From: Tetmemena sp. SeJ-2015
Taxonomy: Eukaryota; Ciliophora; Spirotrichea; Sporadotrichida; Oxytrichidae
Assembly: GCA_027382625.1 (NCBI GenBank)
Contig: JAJKFJ010021931.1
Location: forward strand, 1-64,000
Length of the DNA stretch: 64,000 nt
Direction of reading: 5' to 3'
In this document: piece by piece, positions 37,101 through 49,600 of the stretch
Position numbering within the stretch: the first letter of the stretch is position 1
Layout of the letters: each line of letters opens with the position of its first letter
Notes under the pieces: generated by a model
Databases searched by the model: none
What the model was told of the DNA's origin: nothing
The model's input: only the letters and a program-made list of their open reading frames with translations
Position numbers and translations under genes: made by a program

Positions 37101-40100
37101 GGCTTTACAGGCTTTCAACAATCGTTATTGTGCTTATTTTTTTTGAGTCTCCATTAAATCTTTGATGAATGAAATCGTTTACAAGTTAAGTGAGCAGTAC
37201 AGTCCTCAATACAACATCTAGTCAGTTTTACAACTAGTGGTGAAGCAAGCCTTCGAAAAGTCAAAGCAGCAGTTAGATTCTAATGCAGATATTAAGAAGT
37301 TGGGGCTTGCAACTCCTTGCGATCTTAATGGCTTGGAATACTTACTAGTCCCTAAGTAGTGGGTGCTTGATATAGTATCAACCAGAATCTCTAACTTCTG
37401 TCTCTACATATACAAAATCGAAGAGGAAAAGTTCAGCACTTTTGCCAAGAGAATAACTACGTACACTGCTCTTCAGACTTTTAAGAAAGCTTTTGACTAT
37501 TTCTCCAGGCCATTGCTGGATAATCATTAAAACTAATTAGCGCTCGAGAGAAACAAATTCTATTGCTTATTTTTGTATACAAGCAAGCAAAATTGAACAA
37601 AACACTTTCAAACTTTTTGTCTCTTTCTCAATTAGACAAAATGCCATCAGTCATTGAAGGTATTCAAAAGACCCTGGACACTAAGATCAGACGCGCTAAA
37701 CTCCTTATCAAGGAGAAAAATAGGTACTCTCTTGCCTCTCACTACTCTTTCAACAAAGTACCCAAGAACAGAATTCTCAGACGGGACTAACTAACGCCCT
37801 TATCAGTTAATTAGATCTTTTCTAAATTTTAATGAAAGCCAGAGGAGATCAGTAGTCTTGAGACTTGCCTTCCAGTACGCAAATGAAGCATTCAAGAACT
37901 TCTCTCAAAAGGAGCAATACTACACTTCAATGATATAGTCTTTCAGACTATTCGTAATTGTGGATGAGTACATCTACTTGCTAGAACTTCTCAGGGCAAA
38001 AAAGAAATCTGCCAAGGCAGAAGTAAGAAGGGTTCATAAGACTAAAGCACTAGTAGATGAAAACTTGAAAAAGAGTCAGCAGATTCAATTGATAAACAAT
38101 ACCTATAACTTGCTAGATGTTCATGTGTACTTGACTAACAATCTATGGTGTCAAGCTTCTTCAAGCATTTATACATTCCTCTCAAAGGCATTTGACTTCG
38201 TGAGTTTCAATGATATCATCTCCTTGTTGGAGGGTGCATTCTACAGAGGCCTGTTCTGCAATTACATCTATGCAAAGCCCTCCAAAGAAGGAGTGCTGAT
38301 TCCTGACTATGCTATGGTGCACATCGAACCTAATTCAAACTACGAGTGCCAGCCCAAGAAATCAGACAAGGGGAAGCTGGAAGTTATAAGGATTGAGTAT
38401 CTTAAAGTTGAGTTGGAGAAGCCAAAAGATCTCTCTTTAATTGAGTAGGGTTTCTACTGGATCGATATATTCTTGAAGGTTTTGAACTCTGATATTGAGG
38501 CTCTGACTTAGGAGAAGCTGTACTATAGACTATACAACATGATGATATCATTCTTAATAAACACCACTCCTCAAGAGCTGAAGTACCAAAATAAGGTAGT
38601 CAAGAGCGTGGAGCAAGTCAGCAACAAATTCCTCAATAGAAAGTTTTTAATTTATTAAAGCTTAAATTTTAAAGAGAAGTATTGTTTATGAATAATATAA
38701 GCAAAGAAGAGTTAAAAACAATTTATTAGCTGGAATCATAATTTATTGGTTTTAAAGTAACTTTAATGAATAGAAGATTAAAAAAGGGAATATTTACAAT
38801 AAATTGGCCTAACCCATTTAAAAAAAAAATTTACACTACATCTTTAAAATATTATCAGGATGGTAAATGCATATTGATAATTTAATAAGCTGCTTTAGAA
38901 TTCATATAGAGCTTAAATTAAACTTAAAAACTTAATATAAATTATTTCCCTGGAAACAGTCTCAAAATAATTAATATTTAATAATTACAGGTGTCACTTT
39001 TAATTTTAAATAGCGCCCTTGATAGAGAATTTGGAAAGACGTGCACATAGTTCATCTATATCAATTTATTAGTTATAATTAATCCACTTATTGAAGAATA
39101 TTGAGAGCTTCCACTAAGATATTAAAAATAGGGGTGAGAGTAATCTGTTCAAGTCGTTGTTGTTCCAGAAAGGGGAGAGTTCGAGGCAACCAGGATTCGT
39201 GAGAATATGCTCTGTGCAGAGCTATGACAAGGACACTTAGAGTGAATTGCTAAAGCAGATGGATAAGGCCTACTATGTGGAGATGCACAAACTAGCTTCT
39301 CATATTCAAGCTCAAATTAACTATTACAAAAATTGTATCTATAATTACAATCTCTCTCTTTTAGTTTACATTTGCCACAAGTGGAAGAAGATCAGAGCAA
39401 AGTTAAGAGGAGAGCAACAAGAAACAAGAGAAGACAAACTCTGTTAGAGTTGCAAGAAAGCACTCTAGCTGGCTTGGATTCCAGAGGGTGATTGCAAACA
39501 GTGCGACTAAATTGAGCAAAAGAAAAAAGAAATAAGGGCAGCTATAGATAAGCAGAGAAAGGAAAGGTAAAATGTAGACAAAATAGCACTCCAGAATATT
39601 AAGAGACAAAAATACTGCACCCATATCTACCATGCCATAGTAGGCCAATCCAAGATAAAGATTAAGGGTGAGGACATTAACGAGTTGCTTAGTCAATGTG
39701 CAATTGTAGGAAGAACTCTAGAACAAATAGAGAACGCAATTAGACAGCTCATGAATGCTAGTAAAGTATAACATTGGATCTCAAATGACAATTTTAATGA
39801 ATGAGTTTTATCTCTAAGCTAGTTTATAATTCTCTTGATCTTCACTACCTGAGAGGAAAGTTTTATTTTAAAAGAGAGCATTTTTAAGTTGACTGATTTG
39901 AAGAGCAGAAAAGCCAAGTTCCTGGAGAAAATCAAGAATATTATTATGAAGAGCAAAATCTACGAAGAATTAATTCATGACTTACTCAAGGCTCAAGAGA
40001 TCCTTTTCCAATGAAGTGAAACAACATGAGGAGCAATTCTTAGAGTGGATAGGTAAAAAGGCAGAGCCAAACATCATTGAGCTTAAAAATGATATAATGT

Positions 40101-40225
40101 TATTTTTTGTTGAAAAGAAGCAACTTAACATCAGAAACAAGTGGGAGACACTCATCTCATTCCAAAAGAAGAAGAGAATAGCTCTCAGACATTTCGCGAG
40201 AAGATAAAAAGCTCAGAATTCTTGA
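31198..40225 (+). CDS. Giant UvrD/TRANK1-like SF1 helicase protein
   Basis: Superfamily 1 helicase motor inside a protein of about 2,800 residues. Motif I (LGRSGTGKTTSSALRLF) is at about 31477-31530. The region 31850-32500 is an acidic or variable insert. Motif II/III (MVDEVQDLTPN, GDTAQTIAKGVGFRF) is at 32970-33095, followed by NFRSHSKILDLAN, motif V (TIYEAKGLEFEDV) and motif VI (FLYVAITRPKNTLIFYD) near 33930. TPR-like helices follow (AAQCYCSAQKLDRAATMFES, SAECYLKTKNYRKAAEYYAK), then a Glu/Gln-rich linker, a long helical region and a late CxxC...CxxC (CQSCKKAL, CKQC) at about 39440-39510. This order matches TRANK1-type UvrD-like proteins. An intron at about 34308-34344 and four IESs are visible. 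Stop is TGA 40223-40225. The ATG at 31198 is used; 31252 is an alternative. Some one-base frame changes remain (for example near 31710, 32290 and 37140). Nucleic-acid substrate and role are unknown. Confidence 0.85.
31565..31641 (+). other. IES in the helicase gene, pointer AGAGCTTAA
   Basis: A 77-bp insert containing a TGA is flanked by the 9-bp repeat AGAGCTTAA (31556-31564 and 31633-31641). Deletion gives YMEELKLFKEQNPDKLNQHF, continuous with the helicase N-domain. Confidence 0.87.
32302..32372 (+). other. Candidate IES bounded by a 12-bp direct repeat
   Basis: CTTTAATTTAAA occurs at 32302-32313 and 32361-32372 around AT-rich sequence within the helicase gene. Deleting one repeat plus the insert does not by itself restore the frame between KKLGTKL and MNETFIANSG. 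Either a nearby base error exists or the boundary differs. Confidence 0.45.
36301..36332 (+). other. IES in the helicase gene, pointer TTTT
   Basis: A 32-bp insert is flanked by TTTT at 36297-36300 and 36329-36332. Removal joins GFWRKLL to FLMDVDSSLQLCKS in frame; without removal the frame meets TGA. Confidence 0.75.
38654..39006 (+). other. 353-bp IES in the helicase gene, pointer TTTTAATTT
   Basis: AT-rich sequence with a TGA is flanked by the 9-bp repeat TTTTAATTT (38645-38653 and 38998-39006). Deletion gives FLNRKFLILNSALDREFGK, an uninterrupted reading frame. Confidence 0.85.
39071..39092 (+). other. 22-bp IES in the helicase gene, pointer TTATT
   Basis: A very short insert is flanked by TTATT at 39066-39070 and 39088-39092. 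Deletion restores FIYINLLKNIESFHQDIKNR; without it the frame ends at TGA a few codons on. Confidence 0.78.
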
Positions 40226-40420
40226 GACCTCAATTAAAAAATTAATTTCAAATATTTCTTAAGTTTTAATTGATATTTATTTTCAATGTCTATAGTACTG
40301 ATCATAAATAGCTGGTGATCGATAACAAGAAATTAAATTTAAATTAATGATTGAATAAGCTTTTGAAAAATTGATATGTTTCATAAATATTACTGGCAGC
40401 TGTGAGTAATTTTATCTCTC
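40226..40420. other. AT-rich spacer between convergent genes
   Basis: About 195 bp separate the TGA of the plus-strand helicase gene from the TGA of the minus-strand WD40-like gene. Sequence is AT-rich; no promoter or RNA feature is recognised. Confidence 0.5.
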
Positions 40421-42620
40421 TCATACACAGCAGAATGAGCTCAAGTTGTTGCCTGTTTCGATTTAACTTGCCCCAATCTTGTTTGGATTTTTGAGATCAG
40501 GAGTCATATTTCTAGCTAACTGCACTGTGCAAAACTTATTAGTTCCCAGATCGAGGTATAGATAGTGCATCTTTTTGTCTACATAGCTCAAGCAAATCAC
40601 TTTACCGTTTTGACCACCGATGAATACGTAGTTCGTGGGATCGAAGGCAATAGTTGTGATTGCGCAATTCTCAAATATCTTTACACTTTCAAGCCTTTCA
40701 AGAGTCAAATAGTCAAATGCTATCAGCTTTCCATCTGTGAAACCCACAAGTATATGACCGTTATCATATGGCCCATAGTTTATGCAACTTATTTCAGCAT
40801 CCACATCAATGATTTTGATCACCTCAGCTTATTAAAAGAAGAAGCTTAATATGCTTAAGACTCTTCAAGGTTGAATACCATTATGAAGTTTCGTTTCCTG
40901 CTATTGTATTAGACTTCTCCCGTGAGCACTATCTTCTTTATTTAATCAGCTGAGTTGTTCTGACCAAAACCTTATAGATTACTCATTCTAGTTGACCATT
41001 TTAGGATTGGAATTTGAACAAAGGTAAGTCTGATGAGCTCAAGACCATGATCCAAGAAACAGTCCTTCTATATTGTATCTGTTGCTTAGGATTCCATTCA
41101 CTTGCACTACATCCAAGCAGGATCTTAGTGAGACGTTTTCCAAAAAGCTCATTGGTTGTAGATTCCTCAAGAGATTTCTTTCTCTTGGCTTATTCATCAT
41201 AGATTATATAGAGCTTTTCCATTCCGAAGTCCACATGTTTGATAGGTGCCTCAAACTGCTATAGCTTGTATTGATAATTGTTATTAAAGATCTTTCCATA
41301 GTATTGAGTGTGATGTGTGTTTATCATTATAGGTTCTTTGGGAACAGTTTTAGCAGAATTGGCGGATAGACTTTTCTAAGGAGATGACTCCTGTGTGAGC
41401 TAGACATTGGTAGAGTGCAATCTGTGGTTGATCAAATATGAAAAGAACGTATTCTCCTTAGTGAAATTAAAGACCAGTTTCTTAAACTGAGAGTAGTTGT
41501 GGTACTGAATTAATTCGAACCCCTCTGAGCCATTCATTTCAGACCCTCTTATGGTTTGCTCTTGAATCTCGTATATTTGATAAGCAATTTCCTTTTTCAA
41601 TATCTTTTTCTCAGGAATACTAGAAAGCTTCTTTTCTAATTGCAAAATGTCAATATCATGCTCTCTTTGGTCTGGCTCAGTTTCAAAATGATTTGCACCC
41701 TAAGCGTTTAAATTCTTGCTCTTGAATTTATAGTCATTGATCGAGGAGCTCCTGCTATCTCTATTGGAGGGGAGCTAGAGTTAGTATTCAAAGAAATCAT
41801 CGTTCTCTTTTTAAGGGGGCTTGTCCTGACCAAAGTTGAAGGTATTCCTCATAGACATATAATCCTAGTACTCGCTGTCCATATCAGTGGTTGGAGGGTC
41901 TATGTCTCTATCTCCTTATGGGTGCATCTTATTATTCAAGTCATCGTATTCCTCATACTTTAAGTTATCGAAAAACTCTTCATCTCCCTCCATGGGGTAG
42001 TCTTATTACTAATGATTTCCATTTTGTGGCACAAAGTCTTTTATGTAGGGTTTGACGACATCCCTCTTAAACGAGTCTATGTCTCCATTCAAGAAGAGTT
42101 TGTAGTTGTCGTAGCTTGTTCTAGGGTCCTAGCCCTACCCCTTTACTAATTTTTCCTTGACGATGCTTTCCATCTACTCTCTCACTATTAAAGAAAAATT
42201 TGATCTTCAAGAAAGGCTTCGTGGCTCTTATCATTTTCCTTCTTGATTTTGAGGAGTCTGACTATCATCTTGCTCTTAAGCTTGTGTTTAGTCATAAGCA
42301 GCACGTATTGCGGCTTCTCATCGTCTATGAAGCCAATGAACTTTATAATTTCGTTTTGAGCTACACTTGTGTTGATGAGCTCCTGGGGTTTCTCATCAAT
42401 ATCGTATCCAATAATGCAGAAGGCAGTCGAACTACCAATCAGAAGCCGCTTCCTGTCGAACTCGTATTAATTTCTAAACCCTATGAACTTTCTTTGGGAA
42501 AAGGAGAGGAACTTAATAGGGTTTTCTCCTATTGAAACTGAGAAGGCTTCAATAAATTTGAGCTTGTTGTTGTCTTTCACTTTCTTTTTGGGTGACTGCT
42601 CTCTTGCAGATGTCTAAGGA
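40421..42620 (-). CDS. WD40/beta-propeller-like protein
   Basis: The C-terminal part reads as propeller blades: ISCINYGPYDNGHILVGFTD GKLIAFDYLTLERLESVKIF, then ITTIAFDPTNYVFIGGQNGK VICLSYVDKK, each with the hydrophobic-Gly-Asp/Asn-Gly spacing of WD-type repeats. The N-terminal part includes KLLIGSSTAFCIIGYDID, which also looks like a blade. The middle (about 42150-41400) is acidic and disordered (YPMEGDEEFFDNL) with a short helical segment. Stop is TGA at 40421-40423. The 5' end near 42620 is approximate; AT-rich sequence interrupts the frame near 42185. It is probably a scaffold in a complex; no specific orthologue is recognised. Confidence 0.6.
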
Positions 42621-43010
42621 ACGAGATTTTTTTTCTCAAATTTTTTAAAAAGTGTAGCATATCTTAAATTTTAAAAGTGATTTCTTTCTCTATATTTCTA
42701 TTTGCTTAATTTTTAATTTGCTTAATATTTTAGGAGGCTCATTTTTTTAAGTTTTGTATTATTGATATTCATTCAGCTTAATCTTAAAATTATTCTTAAA
42801 TTCTTAAGAGTCTTTTTCAATTTTGAATATATTAAAAAGTATTTTTTTAAGACCATTTTATATTAATCTCGATTTTAATAAAGTATAATTATAAATTAGA
42901 AAGTAATTGTTTACCATCTTAATTTCTTGTAAATTTGCGAATAGCTTGTAAGGATATACTTATAAAACGTTATGTTTAGAGAGAAATTATTAAAAGTTAA
43001 AAAAATGTGC
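42621..43010. other. AT-rich intergenic stretch
   Basis: About 390 bp of strongly AT-rich sequence lie upstream of the WD40-like gene and downstream of the glycosyltransferase gene, both on the minus strand. No gene or defined signal is seen. An unplaced 3' exon of the glycosyltransferase gene could extend into it, since no TGA closes that frame before about 42960. Confidence 0.4.
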
Positions 43011-46000
43011 TGACTGACGTTATAATCCCTCGCAGAGGTTGATCTTATCTTAGTCAGGTAGTCAATTTACTTCTGCTCCTTCCGAGCTACTGTGAACTTG
43101 CTCTGGTTGAAGAACGGAGAATCAACAATTAAAATATATTAAGAATTCTCAATAAGCTTTGGATTGGTAGCTATAAACTCAGATAAGAGATAAGCAAAGT
43201 GTTACTGGTGCAGCAAAATCTATTGCCCATAATTTGCTAATGGCAAGTATTAAATAAATTTAACAGTGTCAGATTCTTTATCAGGGATTTCTATACCTAC
43301 AAATCTGAACAATAATTAAACCTTGCTAATAATAACTTCGAATATATTATACTTCCCATAATTCACAATCCTCATTGTCAGTTAAAATAGCTAATTTCAA
43401 AATGCTATCTTGAGATAATAATTCTAAAAATAAATCAGGCAAGAATAGTAGAAGTATTTATTAAATCATTCTTCATTATTCATTCGTAGAAGAAGTTGCT
43501 GATCTCATTTGCTTCACCCAGTTTAACAATGTACTACTTGACTGTGTGGACCATTCTCTCGTTGTTAGCTTGTATGTAATAGGGGAGCAACTCAAGCAAG
43601 AAGAAGTTGAGTTGCTTCCTGCTCACTAGACAGCCTTGGAGCTTACTAGCTAGATGACACTTTATGTCGTCGTAGGCTCTTCCAAAGTCTAGGTCAAGCC
43701 CTCTCACACTGCTAAAAAGATTGCCAAACTCCCAATCAAATAGCATCTTCAAGGTAGTTCAAACTCTCGTAGTCTTAGTAGTAGCGATTGTAGAGCAGGT
43801 ATCTCTCATGAGAATCCTCTCTTAGTATCACTGCGTAAATAAGTAGATTAAGAAGAATATAGCAATTTAATAGGCACACCATTTAAGTTTACTCGTCAAA
43901 GATCTCCAGATTGAGGTTGTTGTAGAAGACCATTTAGTAAAGAAGCATTTAAATTTACTAATTTTCACCCACATCTTATGATAAGGGTTGAGGACGTTGC
44001 TTTCCAGAGCAAGCAGAGGCTTGAGGATCTAGTTAGAGTTTCGCACCATAATTGTTGAGTGAACGAGTTCATTACCTATAAGTGTTCTTAGTCTCATCTC
44101 CTCTTGAGAGAAAGCCTGAGAATTAATTATTTCAAAATAAAATTAAATCTCTCTCTAACTTCTCACCCCAGTAGCCCAGGACTTTAAATTTAGCTCCGAG
44201 CACATCTACGGTGGGGTTTTAGTTTAGGTACATAACTTAAGAGCAGAGTCTGTAGGGAACCATGATGCTGTCTAAGTTAAATAGGGCTACATAGTCACCA
44301 GATGCATCTTGGAAAGCCTTATTCAGGAAGTGTAATTCTTATAAGTCAATCAATTCTCTTCTAATTTATAGAAGTGGAACTATTCAACTGGTTCAACATT
44401 TTTTTGCTCTGCAATTTCCTTTTTTCCTCTGGCGATTACGCAACTGCGGGGTCATTGTCTATCTCTGAAAGTTCTCCATTTTCAACTACTTAATAAAAAA
44501 TTTTACTTATGGCCTATTTTCGTTGGACTTATCCTCTATGGGAATGGCGTAGATCTTAATCCTGTCGTCTGTTTCTGCAAAAGACTGGATGATCTCTCTA
44601 GAACCTGAAAACCAGACTCTCCCATGTCCAAAACCACTAACTCCCAATTCTTGTAGGTCTAATCAACAAGAGACTGCAGACCCTCCTTGATGTGATGAAC
44701 GTCTTCTATGATTTCAGATATCAAAGTAACCTTTTAGCTTTGCTCAGAGATAAATAATTAAGATTTCCAAATTGGGCACTGCTCAAACTGAGAAGAATAA
44801 AAATATATATTAAATCGACATACTCTTGGATAGTTTGCCTTTAATGTTTTAAAGGCAGTTTGACTCTCTGAGTTTACTATAACTCTACTGTTCTCACGTC
44901 TCTTTAGAACTACTCAATGGCTCTTTTCATTTCAATTGAATGGCCTTCTTTTTTAAAGTGCTCGTGGAACTCGTGCAACATCTCCTTCAGCCTCTCAACA
45001 TTCTTCACTTCGCAGTTGTCAATTTTACAAATATATTAAGAATTTGTGGTAGGCCAGACATTTTAAGTCAAAGTAGTCGGCTTTTCTCAAGAGCCTGTTC
45101 AGTCTCTGATAGTAATCTTCCAAATTGATTCCCTCCATGCTATCCATCATATTTAAAGAAAAACACCACTGTCTCTCCTCGTGAAGTTAAATGAACTGCT
45201 GGCACTCCCTGATATTGATCGGATCTGAACAGAACTCAAGTTTGTCCTTCCTGATTTTGGTTAAGTCATACTTTTCTAGACTTAATAATTCAAACTGAAA
45301 TACTCAAATGTTAAACACGACTATTTCCATTGTCTGATTAGTCTGTGTTCTAATTTTAGCTGTCACTTTCTTGTTCACTGTTTAAAAATTTAACTTTTAA
45401 TTTGGCTGGTAGTATCTGCTAGATTCATCTCCGAACACTTTAGGGTATGCTGAAGGCAGACTCTCAACCACGTAGTCGTCAATCCAGTCGAACCATCCCT
45501 TCTAATAGGCTGTTGTTTTAAATAACACTAAGATAGAGTTCAATTTTGAGACATTTATTGTTGTTGAGATCTGAGAGTTGTGAACTCTATATGAAGCCAA
45601 AAATAATAGTTTAAATTCAGGGATGTGGCCCATCTTGAAGTGATTCCTGAAAACAAGTCTAGCCCAGAGTTCATAATCTTCACCTAGCAAGTGCTCGTGA
45701 TAGAAGTGGGGCTTTATTCTATCGCTGTAGCGTACCATCATAGTGGAAATGCCCACGATGTTTGAAAACAGAAGGTTGAATTTTATTGCCTCAGAGTCCA
45801 CTGGTTTTTACCCATAGCTGCCGCAATATTATTGCTATAATAAAAATAAGAGGACTTCAATCTCACACACATAGTTTAAACCTTAAATAATCATCTGATC
45901 TGATGCAGTCGAACAAGCCAGTCACCATATCGAAGTCTTTATTCTCCTCCAAAAATTTAATCTGCTTCTCTAACTTCTAAGGATACCACCTGTCATCATC

Positions 46001-46530
46001 GTCCAAGAAGGCAACATACTCTCCCCTCATTTTGGGGATGGCAAAGTTTCTGGGGGTTGCGCAGTTACCATAGTCAGTATAGAGTCGCCAAATCCTGATC
46101 CTATCGTCATTAAGTTCTCCTCTCTCTATCTGATCCAGGAATTCAAGAGTCTCTGGCTTTGAAGAACCGTTGTCCACCAACAAAATCTCCCAGTTTGTGT
46201 AGGTCTGAGCCTGCACTGACTGAATTGTTTTGAGTAAGTAGTCTCCTCTGTTGAAGGAAGCCATGAGGATTGAAACTAGGGGCTGTGGAGGAGGGAGACT
46301 CTATTACTACTCCTCTGCACTAACTGATGGCTCCTCTGCCTGCTGATCATTGGTCTCTCTCTATTCAAATATTTTTAATTAAATCTTTAGTTATACCTCA
46401 TTCACATTAAAGGAAGCAGTCTCATTCACTGTCTGGGGTATTTCATCACTTAGGAACCCTCTGCTACCTGCAATCAGTAGCCAAATGCTTGAAAAGGCAA
46501 AAAAGGAATGCTGATTTTCCTCTATTTAAT
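43010..46530 (-). CDS. Protein with two tandem GT2-type glycosyltransferase domains
   Basis: Family 2 (GT-A fold) glycosyltransferases move a sugar from a nucleotide donor. The first domain (about 46290-45400) begins VSILMASFNRGDYLLKTIQS, with TYTNWEILLVDNGSS, GEYVAFLDDDDRWYP carrying the DxD metal site, and HEHLLGEDYELWARLVFR carrying the catalytic-base ED. The second domain (about 44750-43500) repeats the plan: EGLQSLVDQTYKNWELVVLD and GDYVALFNLDSIMVPYRL, but with N-L-D-S in place of a clear DxD. It may be inactive or altered. Upstream of domain one, a hydrophobic stretch (FFAFSSIWLLIAG) may be a signal anchor. It is followed by a 36-bp intron at 46361-46396. Start and stop are not resolved. 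It is likely Golgi/ER or surface-glycan related (inference). Confidence 0.78.
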
Positions 46531-46662
46531 CTCATTCTAAAAGTGGAAAACAATAGGTTTCTCGAAAAATCTCGAATCTATTTTAATTTTTCTTTTTATT
46601 AAAAACTCTTCCTTATTATCTCGATTCAAGAAAAAGATAAAGAAGAGTTTCGAAAGAAAAAA
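46531..46662. promoter_or_regulatory. Short spacer between divergent genes
   Basis: About 130 bp separate the minus-strand glycosyltransferase gene from the plus-strand solenoid gene. The region is AT-rich and would have to hold both 5' ends. No TATA-type or other motif is convincing. Confidence 0.35.
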
Positions 46663-49600
46663 ATGTTTGGAATTAAGCTTCAGAAAATGACCACTAGCAA
46701 AAACGCCAGTGAGGATACCTCAGAATTATAAAGATCTCGAACTCCAAGTGTTCACGCAAAGACTCCCATGAACAAACAGTTTTAGAATAAGCAAGTGGAT
46801 TTCAAATTAGCTTCAGTCCTTGATAGTTCATTCAACAAGGCTGTCACAAACTAATTATCGATATATTTGTTTCAACAATAACAGCCGGAGTCAGTTGCCA
46901 AGAGCCATGCGGACAACTGCTTCTCACATCAGCGAGAAAAGCATTAGTCAATACTCAAAGACAACTTCGAACAATCAGTACCCAAGCGCCAATCTCAACT
47001 AGTAATAGTCTAAGTCCTCTTTAAATTCAACCATTGTGTCCAGAGCAACTTTTAATTAATATTTGTTTAACTAGCAGCAATAATCCACTTAAAAACAAAA
47101 TCCATGCTACCAATTACAAAAGAATCGCTCACTGACCGCTCAGGGATAAAGGAGATACAAAAGTGATTTTTAATTTTTGAATATAGAATAATAGGGAGGA
47201 GTGGTTCTTAATATGAAGATGGACAAAGCTAAAAGAGTGGAGGAAGCAAGTAAAACACCTCTAATTAGTAAATAGTAAAGAGCATAATAAGGTAGAGCAA
47301 CAAAACTAACTCAAAGCGACTATATTCATCACTTGTTTTAAAAGGGATTGGTGAATAAATCTTCCTCAAAGTTGTATGACTAGTACACGTCTACTGGTGG
47401 GGCCAGTCATAAATCCAAACAGTTCTCACTTATCAAGGTCTAAAGAGAAACATAGAAGTAGAATGACTCAATATAGAGGTACTTCAACACTGGCTTCAAC
47501 AATATATACTTAAATTCTTCTCTTAAATATCAGAGACAGTTTTGGAGATTTCGACATGAAAAACTATAAGACCAGACAAGAAAACTACAGCAGGGATTTA
47601 AATCAAAACTAGTAAAGTCCTTCAACTCACTAAGCAGATAAAACTAATCCACATTTTACACCTGATAAGTAGAAAGGACAACTTTAAATAGGTCATTAAT
47701 TGGAGTCCTCAAACCTCAAATTCATTTTAATTATTTAAGCCTTAAATATGGGCACTCCGAGTATTAAACTTAAAATCTATTTGGCATTCATAATAACATT
47801 CGATTTAGCCATATATAATTTTTTGGCCGATCACTGAATAGCAGCGAGATATTTTGTATGGAGTAGACTTCTTCAGTATTAGGGAGCAGCATTTCATTTT
47901 ATATAAATTAATGTGGGGGACTCACTGCTTGAATTCAAGAAGCCTCGAAGACTGATAGACTTGAAGTTGTTTCAATCCCACAACAATTCGTTTGTGCCCA
48001 TAAAGCCAAACCATTTCAAAATGTAGAAGAATCAGGAAGATGAAGGGAAGCAATTTAATGTGCTTGGGGAAGTTGGACTTGAACTTCCAAAAGCTAAGAC
48101 CTAACTTCAAAATGGTAAGAGACAATGATGTACTCATTATAACCTAAATCAAATTAGAGTCTTAACTCTAACTTAATTAATCTTTAAATTAAAATAGCGA
48201 GCAAAGAGCTCATCAGTAGAGAAGAATACCAGTCAGAAAACCTAAAAATAGACAGACTAGTATGGGCTCTCAATTATCATAAAGTGATGAGGGGGATGAC
48301 TAACACCAATAACTCTCATCGAGAGGCAAATCTCCAGCCACAAAGACTGCAGTCAAATTCAATTAAATCAAGGCTCCTTAAAATCAAACCACTACACCCT
48401 ATATGCAGAAGTAGCAGTCATTCAAGAAGATGAGAGATCAGAAGCAAGTCACTGTCAGCTAAAAGCAATTAGAGTTAGCAGGACTTAAGTTAGGAGATGC
48501 TGATCGGCTGGACTTAATGAGCTAAGAAATTGAGAAGATGAAAGCAAGTCAAAATATCAACAAAGAAAGCATATTTGAATCAATACAGAACATGGAGTTC
48601 AAAGAGGCTGATCTAAAAGGCATTAGAGATGCTCTTAATAGCAAGTAGGACTTCAAAATACTTTGTGCTTGCTTGTCTTTGAAAAGACTCTTCAATTCTT
48701 TAAATCATAAATTACGATTACTTGCTTATATTCCAACTTCTCGTTGATAAAGAATAAAAGTGCTGAAGTATAGAAACTGATTGAGCTTTTGTACAGAGTG
48801 TTGCAAATGACTCCTTCAATGATAGATTACTTTCATGATGAAGCTTTCTACTGTTTCCTGGCTGTTGGTAATATGCGCTTCTTACAGTTGTATTCTGAAA
48901 AATCAGCATAGCATGAGATAGAGTTCTACCTTCACAACTTTTAAGAGCTGCTATTCTCTGTGCTTGACACCATAGACTTGAAGCTGAGTGAAACTTATTG
49001 GACTACTATCTCTAAAATGCTTGCTGAGTCTAGTTCATTTCCTAGGTTTCTTTACCTTCTGAAAATTACTCCAGAAGTGATCAAGCAATTTGAAATGTTT
49101 CTTCCCTCTTAGGCTTTTCAAAAAGCTATTCTATATGTAGTCCTGGAGGCCATATTCAAGTAGGCCAAGGCTTCTACTAAAACAGCTGCCTCAGTCTTTT
49201 CAAATAGGAAACATACTCTTAAAAAAGAGGAGACTGATAAGCTAATCGAGGTGGTTTTTAACGTATTCCTGAAATGCAGTATTGAAGATGAAGAGATACT
49301 TTCTTATTGCGTCTGGTGCATGTCTATCTATGTTTAAATATATAGTTACTGATTACTAGAGTCACGGCAGCTCTTAAAACTTGATAGACTTATTCATGCA
49401 AAACTACCCTTTCTCAGGACTCAGGTTTGTCAGTTTAATAAATATGAGTCTAGCTATGGAGCCATCCAGAATATTATTTCATGCCATTAATTATAATTAT
49501 CCTGACTCCTATTTCTAATTTGATATCTGACTTAATCGACACTCTATAAGATAAGAAAGCTTTCCTCTTCCAGATCTTAAACTGAAATTAATATTTAATC

